DNA of 42,954 bases from JBBQXK01 sp052387255 (GTDB taxonomy: Bacteria; Pseudomonadota; Alphaproteobacteria; Rhodobacterales; Rhodobacteraceae): NCBI GenBank assembly GCA_052387255.1, contig JBQTJI010000088.1:1-42954 (forward strand), written 5' to 3'. The notes below the pieces were generated by a model. The model was not told where the DNA came from, ran no database searches, and was given only the letters and a program-made list of their open reading frames with translations. The translations under genes were made by a program, and so were the position numbers. The first letter of the stretch is position 1; every line of letters begins with the position of its first letter. Shown one piece after another: positions 42,133-42,954 of the stretch.

Positions 42133-42442
42133 TTCGCCCTCGAAATCCTCGTAATATCGGCAGGATGGTCGGTCATCGCCGATCTTGTGTCCATGGCCTG
42201 CCACAGCCTTTTCGGGACCCTGGCACGCATTCCCGGCGGATGGATTATTTTTGCCACAGCCGCCGATCCCAGCCGGGATTTTCAGCAATTTTTTGCCGAT
42301 CGCCCTTGTACTGCCACGGTCTGGCCAATCCCGGCTTCTGTTGCGATTCGACCTGTGCCATAACCGACGGGCGCTAGGGGATGAGTGCAAGGAAGCTGCC
42401 GGTACAGGTGGCCAGGGCAAGCGACGGGACGGACAGGCAAGC
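42133..42442. promoter_or_regulatory. 310-base divergent region between ldtD-like and mepK-like genes
   Basis: The region is more AT-rich than its neighbours and contains two similar T-runs, TTATTTTTGCC (about 42244) and CAATTTTTTGCC (about 42287), each near a GCCGATC. They could be parts of a shared regulatory site. Promoters for both flanking genes must lie here, but I could not assign convincing boxes. A 21-codon plus-strand frame (42381-42446) ends overlapping the next ATG; it has no good ribosome site and is probably not a gene. Confidence 0.4.
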
Positions 42443-42954
42443 ATGATCGACAACAGTTGTTCCAGCGTGACGCGGCGCGGCCTTCTTGGCGTGTTCGCGG
42501 CAACCATGGTCACCGCGGCACCGACGATGTCCAATGCCTTCGGCGTCCTGCGTGGCGCGGGCGACATCCGGCGCATCCGCATGTACTCGGGCCGGACGGG
42601 CGAGCAAATCGACACGATCTACTGGATCGAGGGCGAGTACATCAAGGAAGTGATGAAGGAAATCAACCACTTCATGCGCGACTGGCGATCGGGCGACGCG
42701 ATCAACATCGACCCGCGCAACGTGGATATCCTGGCTGCTTCGCACCGGCTGATGGATGTGACCGAACCCTACATGATGCTGTCGGGCTATCGCAGCCCGG
42801 CCACCAACGCGATGCTGCGGGCCCGGTCGCGCGGCGTGGCGCGCGATTCGCTGCACATGAAGGGGCAGGCGGCGGACCTGCGGCTCAAGTCGCGGTCGGT
42901 CGGCCAGATGGCCCGCGCCGCCGAGGCGTGTTCGTCGGGCGGGGTCGGGCGCTA
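42443..42954 (+). CDS. MepK/DUF882-like murein endopeptidase, C-terminus outside window
   Basis: A zinc peptidase of the YcbK/peptidase M15 type; E. coli MepK cleaves 3-3 crosslinks. The frame is open to the right edge (170 residues seen, 3' end cut off). A Tat signal with the twin arginine in SVTRRGLLG (Arg11-Arg12) precedes a hydrophobic stretch and an Ala-rich cleavage region. The domain shows LSGYRSPATNAML (113-125) and the zinc motif HMKGQAADLRL, with His138 and Asp145. ATG 42443 is chosen because the Tat motif follows directly. It is divergent from the L,D-transpeptidase gene that makes its probable substrate bonds, as with ycbB and ycbK in E. coli. Confidence 0.9.
   Translation, partial: MIDNSCSSVTRRGLLGVFAATMVTAAPTMSNAFGVLRGAGDIRRIRMYSGRTGEQIDTIYWIEGEYIKEVMKEINHFMRDWRSGDAINIDPRNVDILAASHRLMDVTEPYMMLSGYRSPATNAMLRARSRGVARDSLHMKGQAADLRLKSRSVGQMARAAEACSSGGVGR

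Noticed and set aside
42381..42446. 21-codon upstream frame overlapping the MepK-like start by ATGA
   Set aside because: The purine run before it is too close to the ATG to act as a ribosome site, and the peptide has no features; kept only as a note.

Overview
The window is about 43 kb of GC-rich, densely coding bacterial chromosome. Its gene content and order point to an alphaproteobacterium of the Rhodobacteraceae (Rhodobacter/Paracoccus/roseobacter type). The supporting signs are the lptF-lptG-lptD-surA-pdxA-ksgA cluster, the pepA-holC pair, NAD-linked formate dehydrogenase of the Rhodobacter capsulatus type, an IalB-family protein, and many ATGA start/stop overlaps. No rRNA, tRNA or CRISPR array was seen. 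The genus assignment is inference.

Layout. Bases 1-774 hold a decayed IS481-type transposase. Bases 863-8344 (minus) carry the envelope biogenesis operon lptF>lptG>lptD>surA>pdxA>ksgA, divergent from pepA-holC (8500-10461, plus). A LysR regulator (10470-11396) is divergent from a glutathione transferase/CmcJ-like oxygenase pair (11512-12989). A membrane-anchored retropepsin-like protease, trpE, ppiD, a class I aminotransferase and gpt follow on the minus strand (13017-18892). Bases 19063-24390 (minus) are a formate dehydrogenase operon: a fused fdsG-fdsB gene, an unexplained 81-codon low-GC gene, fdsA, then a LysE-type exporter.

Bases 24649-29565 (minus) hold a five-gene oxidative catabolic operon: DUF1185 protein > alpha/beta hydrolase > flavin reductase > luciferase-like monooxygenase > aldehyde dehydrogenase. 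It is divergent from a GntR/FCD regulator and a DUF1330 gene, and a perfect 10-bp palindrome lies between them. Next come a YibQ-like divergent polysaccharide deacetylase (plus) and a minus-strand one-carbon group: a 'virulence factor' family protein, a methylene-THF reductase-like protein and a methyl-THF:corrinoid methyltransferase. A HerA-like ATPase lies upstream of that group. A 443-base gap (36686-37128) contains strong hairpins and may encode a small RNA. IalB (plus) then converges on a minus-strand operon of L,D-transpeptidase > lpxD > NodF-like ACP > NodE-like ketosynthase. A Tat-exported MepK/DUF882 peptidase is divergent from that operon and runs off the right edge.

How the genes work together. 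Three groups build the envelope: LPS transport with OMP chaperones (Lpt, SurA, PpiD), lipid A acylation with a dedicated ACP and ketosynthase, and peptidoglycan 3-3 crosslink formation and cleavage (LdtD/MepK). Two groups oxidise small carbon compounds: formate, and an unidentified substrate of the flavin monooxygenase operon. One group feeds methyl groups from folate toward a corrinoid protein. The points most worth a second look are the lpxD/NodFE-like/LdtD operon, the alien gene inside the fds operon, the palindromic repeat that has become a peptide inside the hydrolase gene, the GntR-controlled monooxygenase operon, and the orphan terminators at 36.8-36.96 kb.
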